Translations under genes and position numbers: made by a program
DNA from: Tsuneonella amylolytica
GTDB lineage: Bacteria; Pseudomonadota; Alphaproteobacteria; Sphingomonadales; Sphingomonadaceae
DNA: 64,000 nucleotides
Direction: 5' to 3'
NCBI RefSeq assembly: GCF_003626915.1
Contig: NZ_CP032570.1
Span: forward strand, 744,001 to 808,000
Shown: positions 56,658-64,000 of the stretch, in pieces
Numbering within the stretch: the first letter of the stretch is position 1
How the letters are laid out: the number at the start of each line of letters is the position of its first letter
Notes under the pieces: model-generated
Told to the model about the DNA's origin: nothing
Databases searched by the model: none
Seen by the model: only the letters and a program-made list of their open reading frames with translations

Positions 56658-58757
56658 GTGAGCTTGCAGTCCAAACACGTCGCGCCGGTTGTAGCGGCGC
56701 TCCTCGCGTCGGTTTCAGCGCCGGCCCTGTCGCAGGATGCGCCCAGCGGCGATGCCCCGCCGCCCGATGCGCCCGAGCCCGCGAACGTCGAAGGGCGTCA
56801 AAGCTACAGCGCGGCGGATTTCGCGCGCTTCGCGCCGAAGACCGCCCTCGACATGTTGAACAACGTACCCGGCTTCCTCATTCGCGGCGACCAATCGGGC
56901 ACCCGCGGGCTGGGCAATGCCAGCGAGAACGTACTCGTCAATTCGCGGCGGCTGCCGTCGAAATCCGACGATCTGCGCGACCAGATCGCCCGTATCCCGG
57001 CGTCCAGCGTCGTTCGCATCGACATCGTGGATGGCGCCACGCTCTCGATCCCCGGCCTGTCGGGGCAGGTGGCCGACATCATCACCCGGCCCGACACCTT
57101 CACCGGCAGCTTTTCGTGGAACGGGGAGGCCCGAGTGCACTTCACCCGTCCGCGTTACACCGCGGGCGAAGTGTCGGTGAAGGGGACGCTCGGGAGGATC
57201 GAATACACCGCCGCACTTGCGAACAGCGTCGGCGGCGGCGGGTTCGGGGGGCCGTATCAGATCCTGAACGCGGATCGGTCGCTGCGCGAGATCCGCGATG
57301 GCAAGCTGGTGTCGGAATACGACGCACCCAAGCTCAGCGTCGGGTTGAAGCATACCGCCCCTAACGGGGCGATCGCGAACCTCAATGCCTCGTATCGCCG
57401 CCAGTACGAGGATTACACCGACGACGAGGTCCGGACCCCGGTGGGCGGTGTTCCGCAGTTCCGCGATCTCAGCGGCCGGTTCCGCGCATACGACTACGAG
57501 TTCGGCGGAGACTACCAGTTCCCCGTGTTCGGCGCGCAACTCAAGCTGATCGGGCTGAACCGCTTCGACCAGAGCCGGTTTCGCGAAGAGGTGGTCACTA
57601 CGTCGTCGGCTGGCGGCATCCCCGATGGCGGGCGATATGCGCAAGTCGTCGATTCGGGCGAAGTCATCGGCCGGTCCGAGCTTTCCTGGAAATGGGGCGT
57701 GGCGGACTGGCAGATCGCGGGGGAAGCTGCGTTCAACCGGCTCGACAAGAATGCCAGCCTGTTCGACCTCGCGTCCGGGGGAAGCTTCGTCGAGATCCCC
57801 TTCCCGCAAGGCGATGGCGGGGTGCGGGAAGACCGCTACGAAGCGAGCCTGAGCTACGGGCGCCCACTGACGCCGAAGCTTTCGCTGCAGGCAATTGTCG
57901 GTGCGGAGCATTCCACGATCAGCCAGACCGGTCCGACCGGGGTTTCGCGCAGCTTCCTGCGGCCCAAGGGCACGCTGAGTCTGGCCTGGCAGCCCAAGCG
58001 CGGCCTCGACCTGTCGTTCAAGCTCGAACGAGCGGTGGGCCAGCTCAACTTCAACGATTTCCTAGGCCGCGTCTTCCTCGACGATGCGAACCAGAACGAC
58101 AGCAACTTCGATCTCGTCCCGTCGCAAAGCTGGAATGTGGAGGTCGCCGGCAAGAAGGACCTCGGCCCCTGGGGGAGCACCAACTTGCGGGTGTTCTACC
58201 GGGACTTCGAGGATTACGTCGACCTTGTGCCCCTGCCCGGCGGCGGTGAAGGACGCGGGAACATCGACCGGCTGCGCCGCTACGGGTTCGAATGGACCAG
58301 CACGGTCAAGCTGGAGCCCATCGGGTTCCGTGGGGCGAAGATCGACAGCAATGTCATCCTGCAAACGTCGCGCCTGATCGATCCGTTGACCGGCGAGAAA
58401 CGCCAGATGGACAGGCTCGGCTACCGCGTCATCGAAGTCACGTTGCGACACGACATCCCCGGAAGCGACTGGGCATGGGGTGCAGGGTTCGAACATATCG
58501 ATTCGACCGAATACCATCGCATCAACGAAGTAGGCAAAGAGACCGAAGGCCCAATCTTCGATCGCTACTTCATCGAGAACAAAGACGTGTTCGGGCTGAC
58601 CGCGCGGCTCGACGTGATTAACCTGGTGGACGCAAGGCACCGCCTGTACCGCACGGTCTATACCGGACGCCGCGATACCTCGCCCGTCGCCTTCATCGAA
58701 GACCAATCCCGCTTGATCGGGCCGATCTTCCGACTGTCGCTGAAGGGCAACTTCTAG
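56658..58757 (+). CDS. TonB-dependent outer-membrane receptor
   Basis: 699 residues from a GTG with AGGGAAGG upstream. Signal peptide ending SAPALSQ, then plug domain (FAPKTALDMLNNVPGFLIRG, NVLVNSRRLPSKSDDLRDQI, RIDIVDGATLSIPGLSG). The remainder is a 22-strand-type barrel, ending PIFRLSLKGNF with a terminal Phe. Imports a large substrate with TonB energy. No siderophore, sugar or peptide genes adjoin, so substrate is unknown. It is on the opposite strand between tig and clpP. Confidence 0.9.
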   Translation: MSLQSKHVAPVVAALLASVSAPALSQDAPSGDAPPPDAPEPANVEGRQSYSAADFARFAPKTALDMLNNVPGFLIRGDQSGTRGLGNASENVLVNSRRLPSKSDDLRDQIARIPASSVVRIDIVDGATLSIPGLSGQVADIITRPDTFTGSFSWNGEARVHFTRPRYTAGEVSVKGTLGRIEYTAALANSVGGGGFGGPYQILNADRSLREIRDGKLVSEYDAPKLSVGLKHTAPNGAIANLNASYRRQYEDYTDDEVRTPVGGVPQFRDLSGRFRAYDYEFGGDYQFPVFGAQLKLIGLNRFDQSRFREEVVTTSSAGGIPDGGRYAQVVDSGEVIGRSELSWKWGVADWQIAGEAAFNRLDKNASLFDLASGGSFVEIPFPQGDGGVREDRYEASLSYGRPLTPKLSLQAIVGAEHSTISQTGPTGVSRSFLRPKGTLSLAWQPKRGLDLSFKLERAVGQLNFNDFLGRVFLDDANQNDSNFDLVPSQSWNVEVAGKKDLGPWGSTNLRVFYRDFEDYVDLVPLPGGGEGRGNIDRLRRYGFEWTSTVKLEPIGFRGAKIDSNVILQTSRLIDPLTGEKRQMDRLGYRVIEVTLRHDIPGSDWAWGAGFEHIDSTEYHRINEVGKETEGPIFDRYFIENKDVFGLTARLDVINLVDARHRLYRTVYTGRRDTSPVAFIEDQSRLIGPIFRLSLKGNF

Positions 58758-58856
58758 ACCGCACTTCGCATCGGGCGTCTTCGAGGAAGAGGGGCGGACG
58801 TATTGCCGCAAGGCGTGCAAGGCGCCGCCCCAAGGGTCTCGTTTCAAAAACCCTCG

Positions 58857-59258
58857 TCAACCTACGGATGCCGACGGCGGATCGCGAAGGGAGGAAGCGC
58901 ACTTTCGCGACTGGGCGGCATCTATCTCGCGCTGGAGGAAAAAATTGAGCGCGGTCCGGATGGTCGCGATCGCGGCCAATTGGCCGATTTCCGACCAGCT
59001 CGGCGCGACCGCCGTGCGCAGGATGTCGGCACCGAGCAGCAGTTCCAGCGCCAGTGCCAACCAACGACCGAGACGAAGGCGGATATCCTCCTTCGTGTCG
59101 TGTGCAACCTGGGCTTTGTCGGTGCCGCTGTGCAGGCGGAACGTGCCGAGAAGCCGCACGACCGCTTCGGCCACGGCATAAGCGACGATGACCGCCGAAA
59201 CACCCTCCACCACCAGCGAAGTAGTGGTGGCGACTTCGCGGATCCAATCTTCGAGCAT
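58857..59258 (-). CDS. DUF1622 family membrane protein
   Basis: 133 residues, three hydrophobic helices: TTSLVVEGVSAVIVAYAVAE, LGRWLALALELLLGADILRT and IGQLAAIATIRTALNFFLQ. The block RLRLGRWLALALELLLGADI and the C-terminal RTALNFFLQREI identify DUF1622. Function unknown. A hydrophilic 17-residue tail follows. It sits just after the tig terminator. Confidence 0.82.
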   Translation of the reverse strand: MLEDWIREVATTTSLVVEGVSAVIVAYAVAEAVVRLLGTFRLHSGTDKAQVAHDTKEDIRLRLGRWLALALELLLGADILRTAVAPSWSEIGQLAAIATIRTALNFFLQREIDAAQSRKCASSLRDPPSASVG

Positions 59259-59266
59259 GCAGCGAT

Positions 59267-59290
59267 AACCGGCGCGATCACGCGCCGGTT
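59267..59290 (-). terminator. Intrinsic terminator after tig
   Basis: 10-bp perfect stem AACCGGCGCG/CGCGCCGGTT with a 4-base loop, 15 bases downstream of the tig stop. It is followed on the minus strand by TATCG, so the T-run is short. Confidence 0.75.
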
Positions 59291-59305
59291 CCGCTGCAAC
59301 GCACC

Positions 59306-60916
59306 TTACTTCTTGGCGGCCTTCTTGGCCGGAGCCTTCTTGGCCGCAGGCTTCTTCGCCTCGGCCTTGTCGGCGGCAGGCTCTTCGGTCGCGTCCTTCT
59401 TCGCGGCAGCCTTCTTCGGAGCCGCCTTCTTGGCGGGCGCCTTCTTGGCCGGCTCGTCCGCCGCGGTTTGCTCAGCCGTATCGCCGGTGGCCGTATCGCC
59501 GGTGGCCGTATCGTCAGCATCGGGCGCGGCGCCCTTCTTGGCGGACTTTTTGGCCGGAGCTTTTTTCGCGGGCTTGGCTTCGGCGTTCTCTTCCGCCTCG
59601 ATCGCGGCCTGCAGTTCGTCGCGGGTCACTTCCCGCTCGGTCACTTCGGCCTTGTCGAACAGGAAATCGACGACCTTGTCCTCGTAGAGAGGGGCACGCA
59701 GCTGCGCGGCGGCCATGTCGTTGGTGCGGATCAGCTCCATGAACCGGTCGCGGTCTTCCGGGCGATACTGCTGGGCAGCCTGCTGGATGAGCATGCTCAT
59801 TTCCTGCTGGGTGACCTGCACGCCGTTGGCCTGGCCGATCTCCGACAGCAGCAGTCCGAGACGCACGCGGCGCTCGGCGATCGAGCGATAGTCGTCCTTC
59901 TCGCTCTCGATTTCCTTCATCGCGCCTTCGGGATCGGCATCGTTCGCGGCTTCCTGCTGGAGCTGCTGCCAGATCTGCTCGAACTCGGCATCGACCATTC
60001 CCTGCGGCACGGCGAAATCGTGGCCCGAGGCGAGCGCATCGAGCAACTGGCGCTTCATCGCGGTGCGGGTGAGGCCGCCCAACTCCTGCTCGAGCTGGCC
60101 CTTCAACAGGCCGCGCAGCTGATCGAGGCTCTCGAGGCCGAGGTTCTTCGCAAAATCCTCGTCGATCGCGGTCTCGTCTTCCACCTGCACCTTGTGCACG
60201 TGGATCGCGAACTGCGCGTCCTTGCCGGCGAGTTCCTTGGCCGGGTAATCCTCGGGGAAAGTCACGGTGATCGTCTTGTCGTCGCCCGCCTTCACGCCGG
60301 CGAGCTGTTCCTCGAAACCGGGGATGAAGCGACCGGCACCGATGACCAGCGGCGCTTCCTCGGCCTTGCCGCCTTCGAATTCGACGCCGTCGATCGAGCC
60401 GGTGAAATCGATGATGACCTGGTTGCCGTCGCCTGCCTTCTTGGTCTTGGGGGCGTCCTTCCAGCTCTTCTGCTGGCCTGCGATGTTCTGCACCGCCTCG
60501 TCGACCTCGGCGTCGGTGACGGGCACGGTCAGCTTCTCCAGCTTGATCCCGTCGGTCGAGGGCGCCTCGATCTCGGGCAGCACTTCGAGATCGACGGTCA
60601 GCGTGGCGTCCTTGCCCTGCTCGTAGCCGTCACCGAACTGCACGTTGGGCTGCATGGCGGGGCGCAGCTTCTTGTCGCGCATCAGGCCGTCGACCGCGCC
60701 CTGGATCTGGTCGTTGACGACTTGCGCGTGCAGCGCCTCGCCGTGCATCTTCTTGACCAGGTTGGCGGGTACCTTCCCGGGGCGGAAGCCGGGCATGCGC
60801 ACCTGCGGGGCGATCTTCTTCACCTCCGATTCGATGGCCGCGTCGATGTCCTTCGCCGGGATCGTGATGGAATAGCCGCGGCGCAGGCCCTCGTTGGTGG
60901 TCTCTTCGATCTTCAT
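59306..60916 (-). CDS. tig: Trigger factor with long Lys/Ala/Pro-rich C-terminal tail
   Basis: 536 residues. Ribosome-binding signature MPGFRPGKVP at 41-50, a PPIase domain (about 155-245) with GNQVIIDFTGSIDGVEFEGG and a long helical C-domain to about 440. Trigger factor normally ends near 430-450. Residues 442-536 instead form a low-complexity tail of KKAPAKK-type repeats with an acidic DTATG repeat in the middle, like the C-terminal domain of histone H1. The chaperone part holds nascent chains at the exit tunnel. What the tail does is unknown; it could bind RNA or rRNA electrostatically. Preceded by tRNA-Leu. Confidence 0.96.
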   Translation of the reverse strand: MKIEETTNEGLRRGYSITIPAKDIDAAIESEVKKIAPQVRMPGFRPGKVPANLVKKMHGEALHAQVVNDQIQGAVDGLMRDKKLRPAMQPNVQFGDGYEQGKDATLTVDLEVLPEIEAPSTDGIKLEKLTVPVTDAEVDEAVQNIAGQQKSWKDAPKTKKAGDGNQVIIDFTGSIDGVEFEGGKAEEAPLVIGAGRFIPGFEEQLAGVKAGDDKTITVTFPEDYPAKELAGKDAQFAIHVHKVQVEDETAIDEDFAKNLGLESLDQLRGLLKGQLEQELGGLTRTAMKRQLLDALASGHDFAVPQGMVDAEFEQIWQQLQQEAANDADPEGAMKEIESEKDDYRSIAERRVRLGLLLSEIGQANGVQVTQQEMSMLIQQAAQQYRPEDRDRFMELIRTNDMAAAQLRAPLYEDKVVDFLFDKAEVTEREVTRDELQAAIEAEENAEAKPAKKAPAKKSAKKGAAPDADDTATGDTATGDTAEQTAADEPAKKAPAKKAAPKKAAAKKDATEEPAADKAEAKKPAAKKAPAKKAAKK

Positions 60917-60977
60917 GGGAGGTCAAAAGCCTTCTTGAATCAAATCCATAGTGATCGCCCGGGGCGACTGCGGCGGT

Positions 60978-61062
60978 TGGTGCGGGCGAAGGGACTCGAA
61001 CCCCCACATCTTGCGATGCCAGAACCTAAATCTGGTGCGTCTACCAATTCCGCCACGCCCGC
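60978..61062 (-). tRNA. tRNA-Leu (anticodon UAG)
   Basis: Minus strand; acceptor GCGGGCG/CGCCCGC, anticodon loop TTTAGGT giving TAG, a long variable arm (GCATCGCAAGATGT) as in Leu tRNAs, T-loop GGTTCGAGTC. ACCA is encoded at the 3' end. It reads CUN codons. It lies 61 bases upstream of tig, a neighbourhood seen in other alphaproteobacteria. Confidence 0.97.
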
Positions 61063-61204
61063 TGACCCGAACGAACCCGCGCGGGCAGGCGGGCCTGCTC
61101 GCGAACAGGGGCGTGCCGTTACAGCGGGCGAAGCGAAAGGGCAAGCGGGGGAACGGGCGCGCCGGGCGGAGCGTTTGCACCACGACACGAAAGGATCGCC
61201 TACG

Positions 61205-61384
61205 ATGGCTACCCAGCCCCCGGAAACTCCCGACACCATCGACCCGACCAGCCCCGCCGAAGTGCCGCCCGTCATCACTCCGACGGAAGAACCGGCGGGT
61301 CAGCCCGACGAGGTCGCACCCACCCAGCCGGACACGATCCAGCCGGGCGAGCAGCCCGCCGAGATACCGGTGCCGAAGCAGTGA
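61205..61384 (+). CDS. Small Pro/Thr/Glu-rich protein, disordered
   Basis: 59 residues with a high content of Pro, Thr and Glu and no hydrophobic segment, so likely unstructured. AAGGA 10 bases before the ATG and a GTGA overlap with the next frame support translation. No family recognised. Expression is inferred. Confidence 0.55.
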   Translation: MATQPPETPDTIDPTSPAEVPPVITPTEEPAGQPDEVAPTQPDTIQPGEQPAEIPVPKQ

Positions 61385-61578
61385 CGACCGCTCCCGTCCC
61401 CGATCCACGGGGGAAGCCGGTTTCGTCCGACGAACTGGAGAAGGATGCGCCGCTGCCCGACGACGGTCCGCTGATCGACACCGGTCCTGCCGAGATCGAC
61501 GTCGAGCGTGAGGCGGCAGGCGTGCAGCCCGAGAAGGAACCCGGCCGGACGCCCGAAATCGAAATGCCTCCGGACTGA
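61381..61578 (+). CDS. Small acidic protein, disordered
   Basis: 65 residues, starting with the GTG that overlaps the preceding stop. Rich in Pro, Asp and Glu (DELEKDAPLPDDGPLIDTGP). No known family; the pair may be a single functional unit. Depends on the coupling argument, so moderate confidence. Confidence 0.5.
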   Translation: MTTAPVPDPRGKPVSSDELEKDAPLPDDGPLIDTGPAEIDVEREAAGVQPEKEPGRTPEIEMPPD

Positions 61579-61618
61579 TCTTGCCCGTGTCTTCCCCTCG
61601 CACTAAGGGCGCGGCCTT

Positions 61619-61900
61619 ATGAGCGACGACAAGCCCCAAACCCCGCCCGACCGCCTTTCGGTCAATCCGCGCAGCGAACATTTCGAGCAATCTGCACTCG
61701 AACGCGGCATTGGCATCCGGTTCAAGGACCGTGTGCGGACCGACGTCGAGGAGTACTCGATCTCGGAAGGCTGGATTCGCGTGCAGGCGGGCAAGACCGT
61801 CGATCGCAAGGGACAGCCGCTGACGCTCAAGCTCAACGGCCCGGTCGAAGCCTGGTTCGAGGATCTGGGCGACGACGCACCCGTCGCGAAGAAGGGCTGA
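61619..61900 (+). CDS. DUF3297 family protein
   Basis: 93 residues. Recognised by DRLSVNPRSEHFEQSALERG, then IGIRFKDRVRTDVEEYSISE and GWIRVQAGKTVDRKGQPLTL, highly conserved in Proteobacteria. Small soluble protein of unknown function; C-terminus VEAWFEDL. Convergent with the CHAP gene. Confidence 0.9.
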   Translation: MSDDKPQTPPDRLSVNPRSEHFEQSALERGIGIRFKDRVRTDVEEYSISEGWIRVQAGKTVDRKGQPLTLKLNGPVEAWFEDLGDDAPVAKKG

Positions 61901-61912
61901 CGCGGCGTCCCG

Positions 61913-62686
61913 TCAGGGATTGTAGCGCGCGATTGCCGCATCGAGCGGATCGCGCGGCGGTGCCGCAGGTATGCGAGCAGCAACCCTTTGCGCTGACACC
62001 CTGGCAAGTCGCGATGCTGAGCTCGGTACCGAACGCGCGCTTGGCGCTTCGCCCAATCCGGCGAAGGCGTTTGCGAAGGCCTTCGATGGTTTTGCGCTGA
62101 TCGGCGGCGGGGCGTAGCGTGCCGCGGCAAGAACCCGCGCGCCGCCCAGTTCGCCGCCCACTTCTCCACCCCTGGCACGATCGTTGTAGATGAAGCCCGC
62201 GACGGGCCAGACCGTCGTCCCCAGATCGCCGATGGGCGCGTACCACACGCGAACCTGGCTCCAGTCGTTGGCCGGCGAGACGTCTATCGCCCGCACGCCG
62301 CGCTCGATCTGCCCGCGGCGCCCGTTGATCGGGCTCCAATTCGCATGATCTAGCAGGACGGTACGCGAATCGACGACCCGCGAGACCGCGGCGACATGGC
62401 CGAGGACCATGCTGCCACTGGACCGGAACGCCATCACCGCCCCCGCCTTCGGACGGTTGCCGCGGGCATACCGGCCCGCCGCCTGATCCCACCACGTATG
62501 GGCATCGCCGTAGATCTGCACGCCCGATCGCTCGCGCGCATAGGGCACGCACTGGAGGTAAGGCGGCAGTTCGGCCCGGTTCTCCGCCGTATCGCCAAAC
62601 GAGAACTGTTCGGATGCGGCCGCCAGCGCGGCCCCCGGACAGGCGAGCGCACACGCTGCCGCGATGGTGATGAACCCTTCCCTCAT
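61913..62686 (-). CDS. CHAP-domain cell-wall hydrolase
   Basis: 257 residues. Signal peptide MREGFITIAAACALACPGA. The CHAP Cys/His/polar triad is Cys46 (LQCVPYARERSG), His97 (LGHVAAVSRVV) and Asn116 (LDHANWSP). Cysteine amidase or endopeptidase acting on peptidoglycan. About 100 residues after the domain are Ala/Pro/Arg-rich. A CtrA-like box lies 50 bases upstream, which would fit cell-cycle-timed wall cleavage. Confidence 0.88.
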   Translation of the reverse strand: MREGFITIAAACALACPGAALAAASEQFSFGDTAENRAELPPYLQCVPYARERSGVQIYGDAHTWWDQAAGRYARGNRPKAGAVMAFRSSGSMVLGHVAAVSRVVDSRTVLLDHANWSPINGRRGQIERGVRAIDVSPANDWSQVRVWYAPIGDLGTTVWPVAGFIYNDRARGGEVGGELGGARVLAAARYAPPPISAKPSKAFANAFAGLGEAPSARSVPSSASRLARVSAQRVAARIPAAPPRDPLDAAIARYNP

Positions 62687-62735
62687 GCAAGGTACATTTG
62701 CCCTTACAGGGTTAGGGCCGGCCTGCCGGACATGG

Positions 62736-62750
62736 TTAACGGCGCGGTAA
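62736..62750 (-). promoter_or_regulatory. CtrA-like box between CHAP gene and der
   Basis: TTAA-N7-GTAA on the plus strand, inside the 120-base divergent region, one mismatch from TTAA-N7-TTAA. It is also part of a GGTTA-N8-TAACC inverted repeat. It could control either gene. Confidence 0.4.
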
Positions 62751-62806
62751 CCGATAGCGACCGCGCTTGCCTTCGCGGCGGCAAAGCGCCACCTGCAACG
62801 GCAATT

Positions 62807-64000
62807 ATGAAACCCACCGTCATCATCATCGGCCGCCCCAACGTCGGCAAGTCGACGCTTTTCAACCGGCTCGTCGGCAAGAAGCTGGCACTGGTCGACG
62901 ATCAGCCCGGCGTTACCCGCGATCGGCGGCAGGGCGACGCTGTCATCGCCGGGCTCGAATTCACCATCGTCGACACCGCGGGCTGGGAAGACGAGGACGC
63001 GGAAACCCTCCCCGGGCGGATGCGCGCGCAGACCGAAGTCAGCATCGAAGGCGCCGACGCCGTGTTGTTCGTGATCGATGCGCGTGCCGGCCTTACCCCG
63101 CTCGACAACGAGATCGCACGGTGGCTGCGGACCGAGGACGTCCCCGTCGTCGCGGTCGCCAACAAGGCCGAGGGCAAGGCGGGCGACGGCGGCCTGTACG
63201 AAGCGTTCTCGCTCGGTTTCGGCGACCCGGTGGCCCTTTCCGCCGAACACGGCGAGGGCGTCGCCGACCTGTTCGAGGCGCTTTATCCTCTCATCGGCCA
63301 TTACGAGGCCGAACGCGAAGCCGCCGACCTTGCCGGCGAACCGGCCGACCCCGACGATCTCGCCACGGGACCGCTCAAGCTGGCGATCGTCGGGCGGCCC
63401 AACGCCGGCAAGTCCACGCTCATCAACCGGATGCTCGGGCAAGACCGCCTGCTGACCGGGCCGGAAGCCGGCATCACGCGCGATTCGATTGCGGTGGACT
63501 GGCAGTGGACCGATCCGGACGGCGAAGTGCGCGACGTCCGGCTGATCGACACCGCCGGGATGCGCAAGCGCGCTCTGGTGGTCGACAAGCTGGAAAAGCT
63601 GGCGGTCGCCGATGCCAAGCACGCGGTCGATTTCGCCGAAGTCGTCGTGCTGCTGCTCGACGCCACGCGCGGGCTGGAGCACCAGGATCTCAAGATCGCG
63701 TCCCACGTGATCGAGGAAGGCCGGGCCCTGATGGTGGCCATCAACAAATGGGATCTTGCCGGCAGCGAGGAGGTCGGCGATGCCAGCCGCCTGTTCAACG
63801 GCATCCGGGGCGCGCTGGAGGACGGATTGTCGCAGGTGAAGGGCCTGTCCGTCTTCGCGGTTTCCGCGAAGACCGGCAAGGGCATCGACCAGATGTTGAA
63901 GGCCGCTTTCGAAATTCGCGAGGCGTGGTCGAAACGCGTGCCGACTTCCGCACTCAACCGCTGGTTCGACGACGCGCTGGAAGCCAACCCCCCGCCCGCG
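62807..64000 (+). CDS. der: GTPase Der (EngA), 3' truncated
   Basis: 398 residues visible of about 450-470; the window ends inside the C-terminal KH-like domain. Two tandem GTPase domains: G1 GRPNVGKS at 9-16 with DTAGWE as G3 and ANKAEGK in the NKxD (G4) position, where the Asp is replaced by Glu; second G1 GRPNAGKS at about 196-203 with IDTAGMRKRA and NKWDL. Needed for 50S subunit assembly. The Glu in the first G4 motif may lower guanine specificity there. No clear ribosome site. Confidence 0.96.
   Translation, partial: MKPTVIIIGRPNVGKSTLFNRLVGKKLALVDDQPGVTRDRRQGDAVIAGLEFTIVDTAGWEDEDAETLPGRMRAQTEVSIEGADAVLFVIDARAGLTPLDNEIARWLRTEDVPVVAVANKAEGKAGDGGLYEAFSLGFGDPVALSAEHGEGVADLFEALYPLIGHYEAEREAADLAGEPADPDDLATGPLKLAIVGRPNAGKSTLINRMLGQDRLLTGPEAGITRDSIAVDWQWTDPDGEVRDVRLIDTAGMRKRALVVDKLEKLAVADAKHAVDFAEVVVLLLDATRGLEHQDLKIASHVIEEGRALMVAINKWDLAGSEEVGDASRLFNGIRGALEDGLSQVKGLSVFAVSAKTGKGIDQMLKAAFEIREAWSKRVPTSALNRWFDDALEANPPPA

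Noticed and set aside
59468-61384. Long plus-strand frame antisense to tig and tRNA-Leu
   Set aside because: Only its last 60 codons (from 61205) have a ribosome site and are kept as a small gene; the rest mirrors tig.

Overview
The window is a GC-rich (about two thirds G+C) chromosomal segment of an alphaproteobacterium, most likely order Sphingomonadales and probably close to Erythrobacteraceae. This rests on gene content and family-level likeness: the CtrA-pathway phosphotransferase ChpT, short-form HisG, ATP12 assembly factor, TIGR02186/TauE pair, TorF-type porin, DUF3297, and an STAS-MlaE/MlaF/MlaD/lipoprotein operon. No species can be named from the sequence. There is no prophage, insertion sequence, integrase or CRISPR array. 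Genes are densely packed, many with 1-4 base start/stop overlaps, and no gene-free stretch exceeds about 275 bases once the RNase P RNA is counted.

Layout. 1-2.9 kb: the end of an epoxide-hydrolase-like gene facing a beta-barrel protein gene across a shared terminator, then a DUF2332 gene. 2.9-8.5 kb: hisG-hisD-nusB-thiL followed by a membrane pyrophosphatase. 8.5-13.4 kb: an acetyltransferase/JmjC-like pair, tesB, a PilZ-HTH fusion and a PAS-GGDEF protein with a degenerate active site. 13.4-18.5 kb (minus strand): gatCAB and a DUF4153 membrane protein. 18.5-23.4 kb: FKBP and rpsU, then the tightly overlapped crcB - pseudouridine synthase - PaiB-like - HAD - small membrane protein - ATP12 run. 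23.4-25 kb: a J-domain protein and an Amj-type lipid II flippase. 25-28.6 kb (minus): the Mla-like lipid transport operon. 28.7-33.9 kb: valS, queE and a MATE exporter, with a 21-bp tandem repeat and a 24-nt leader element before queE.

33.9-40 kb (minus): HerA-like ATPase, TauE and TIGR02186, and an NfrB-like glycosyltransferase with a beta-barrel partner. 40-46.7 kb: nhaA, a TorF-type porin, a metallophosphoesterase coupled to a UDP-glucose dehydrogenase, and an S46 dipeptidyl-peptidase. 46.7-49 kb (minus): RNase P RNA, an AmpD-type amidase, chpT and a JAMM metallopeptidase. 49-54.2 kb: rluD, rpoH, an SDR, mtgA, a CDF zinc exporter and a methyltransferase. 54.3-61 kb: clpX and clpP, then tig and tRNA-Leu(UAG), split by a TonB-dependent receptor and a DUF1622 gene. 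61-64 kb: two small disordered proteins, DUF3297, a CHAP-domain hydrolase and the start of der.

Themes. (1) Cell envelope: Mla-like transport, Amj, MtgA, amidase, CHAP hydrolase, NfrB/A-like pair, porins. (2) Protein and RNA quality control: RpoH, ClpXP, trigger factor, FKBP, J-protein, RNase P, GatCAB, ValRS. (3) Cell-cycle and second-messenger signalling: ChpT, a PilZ-HTH fusion, a degenerate GGDEF protein and two CtrA-like sites. The points most worth following up are the 24-nt element shared by the queE and chpT leaders, the PilZ-HTH/degenerate-GGDEF module with clustered 9-bp repeats, the compositionally odd patch in valS, the histone-H1-like tail on trigger factor, and the reduced NfrB/NfrA-like pair.
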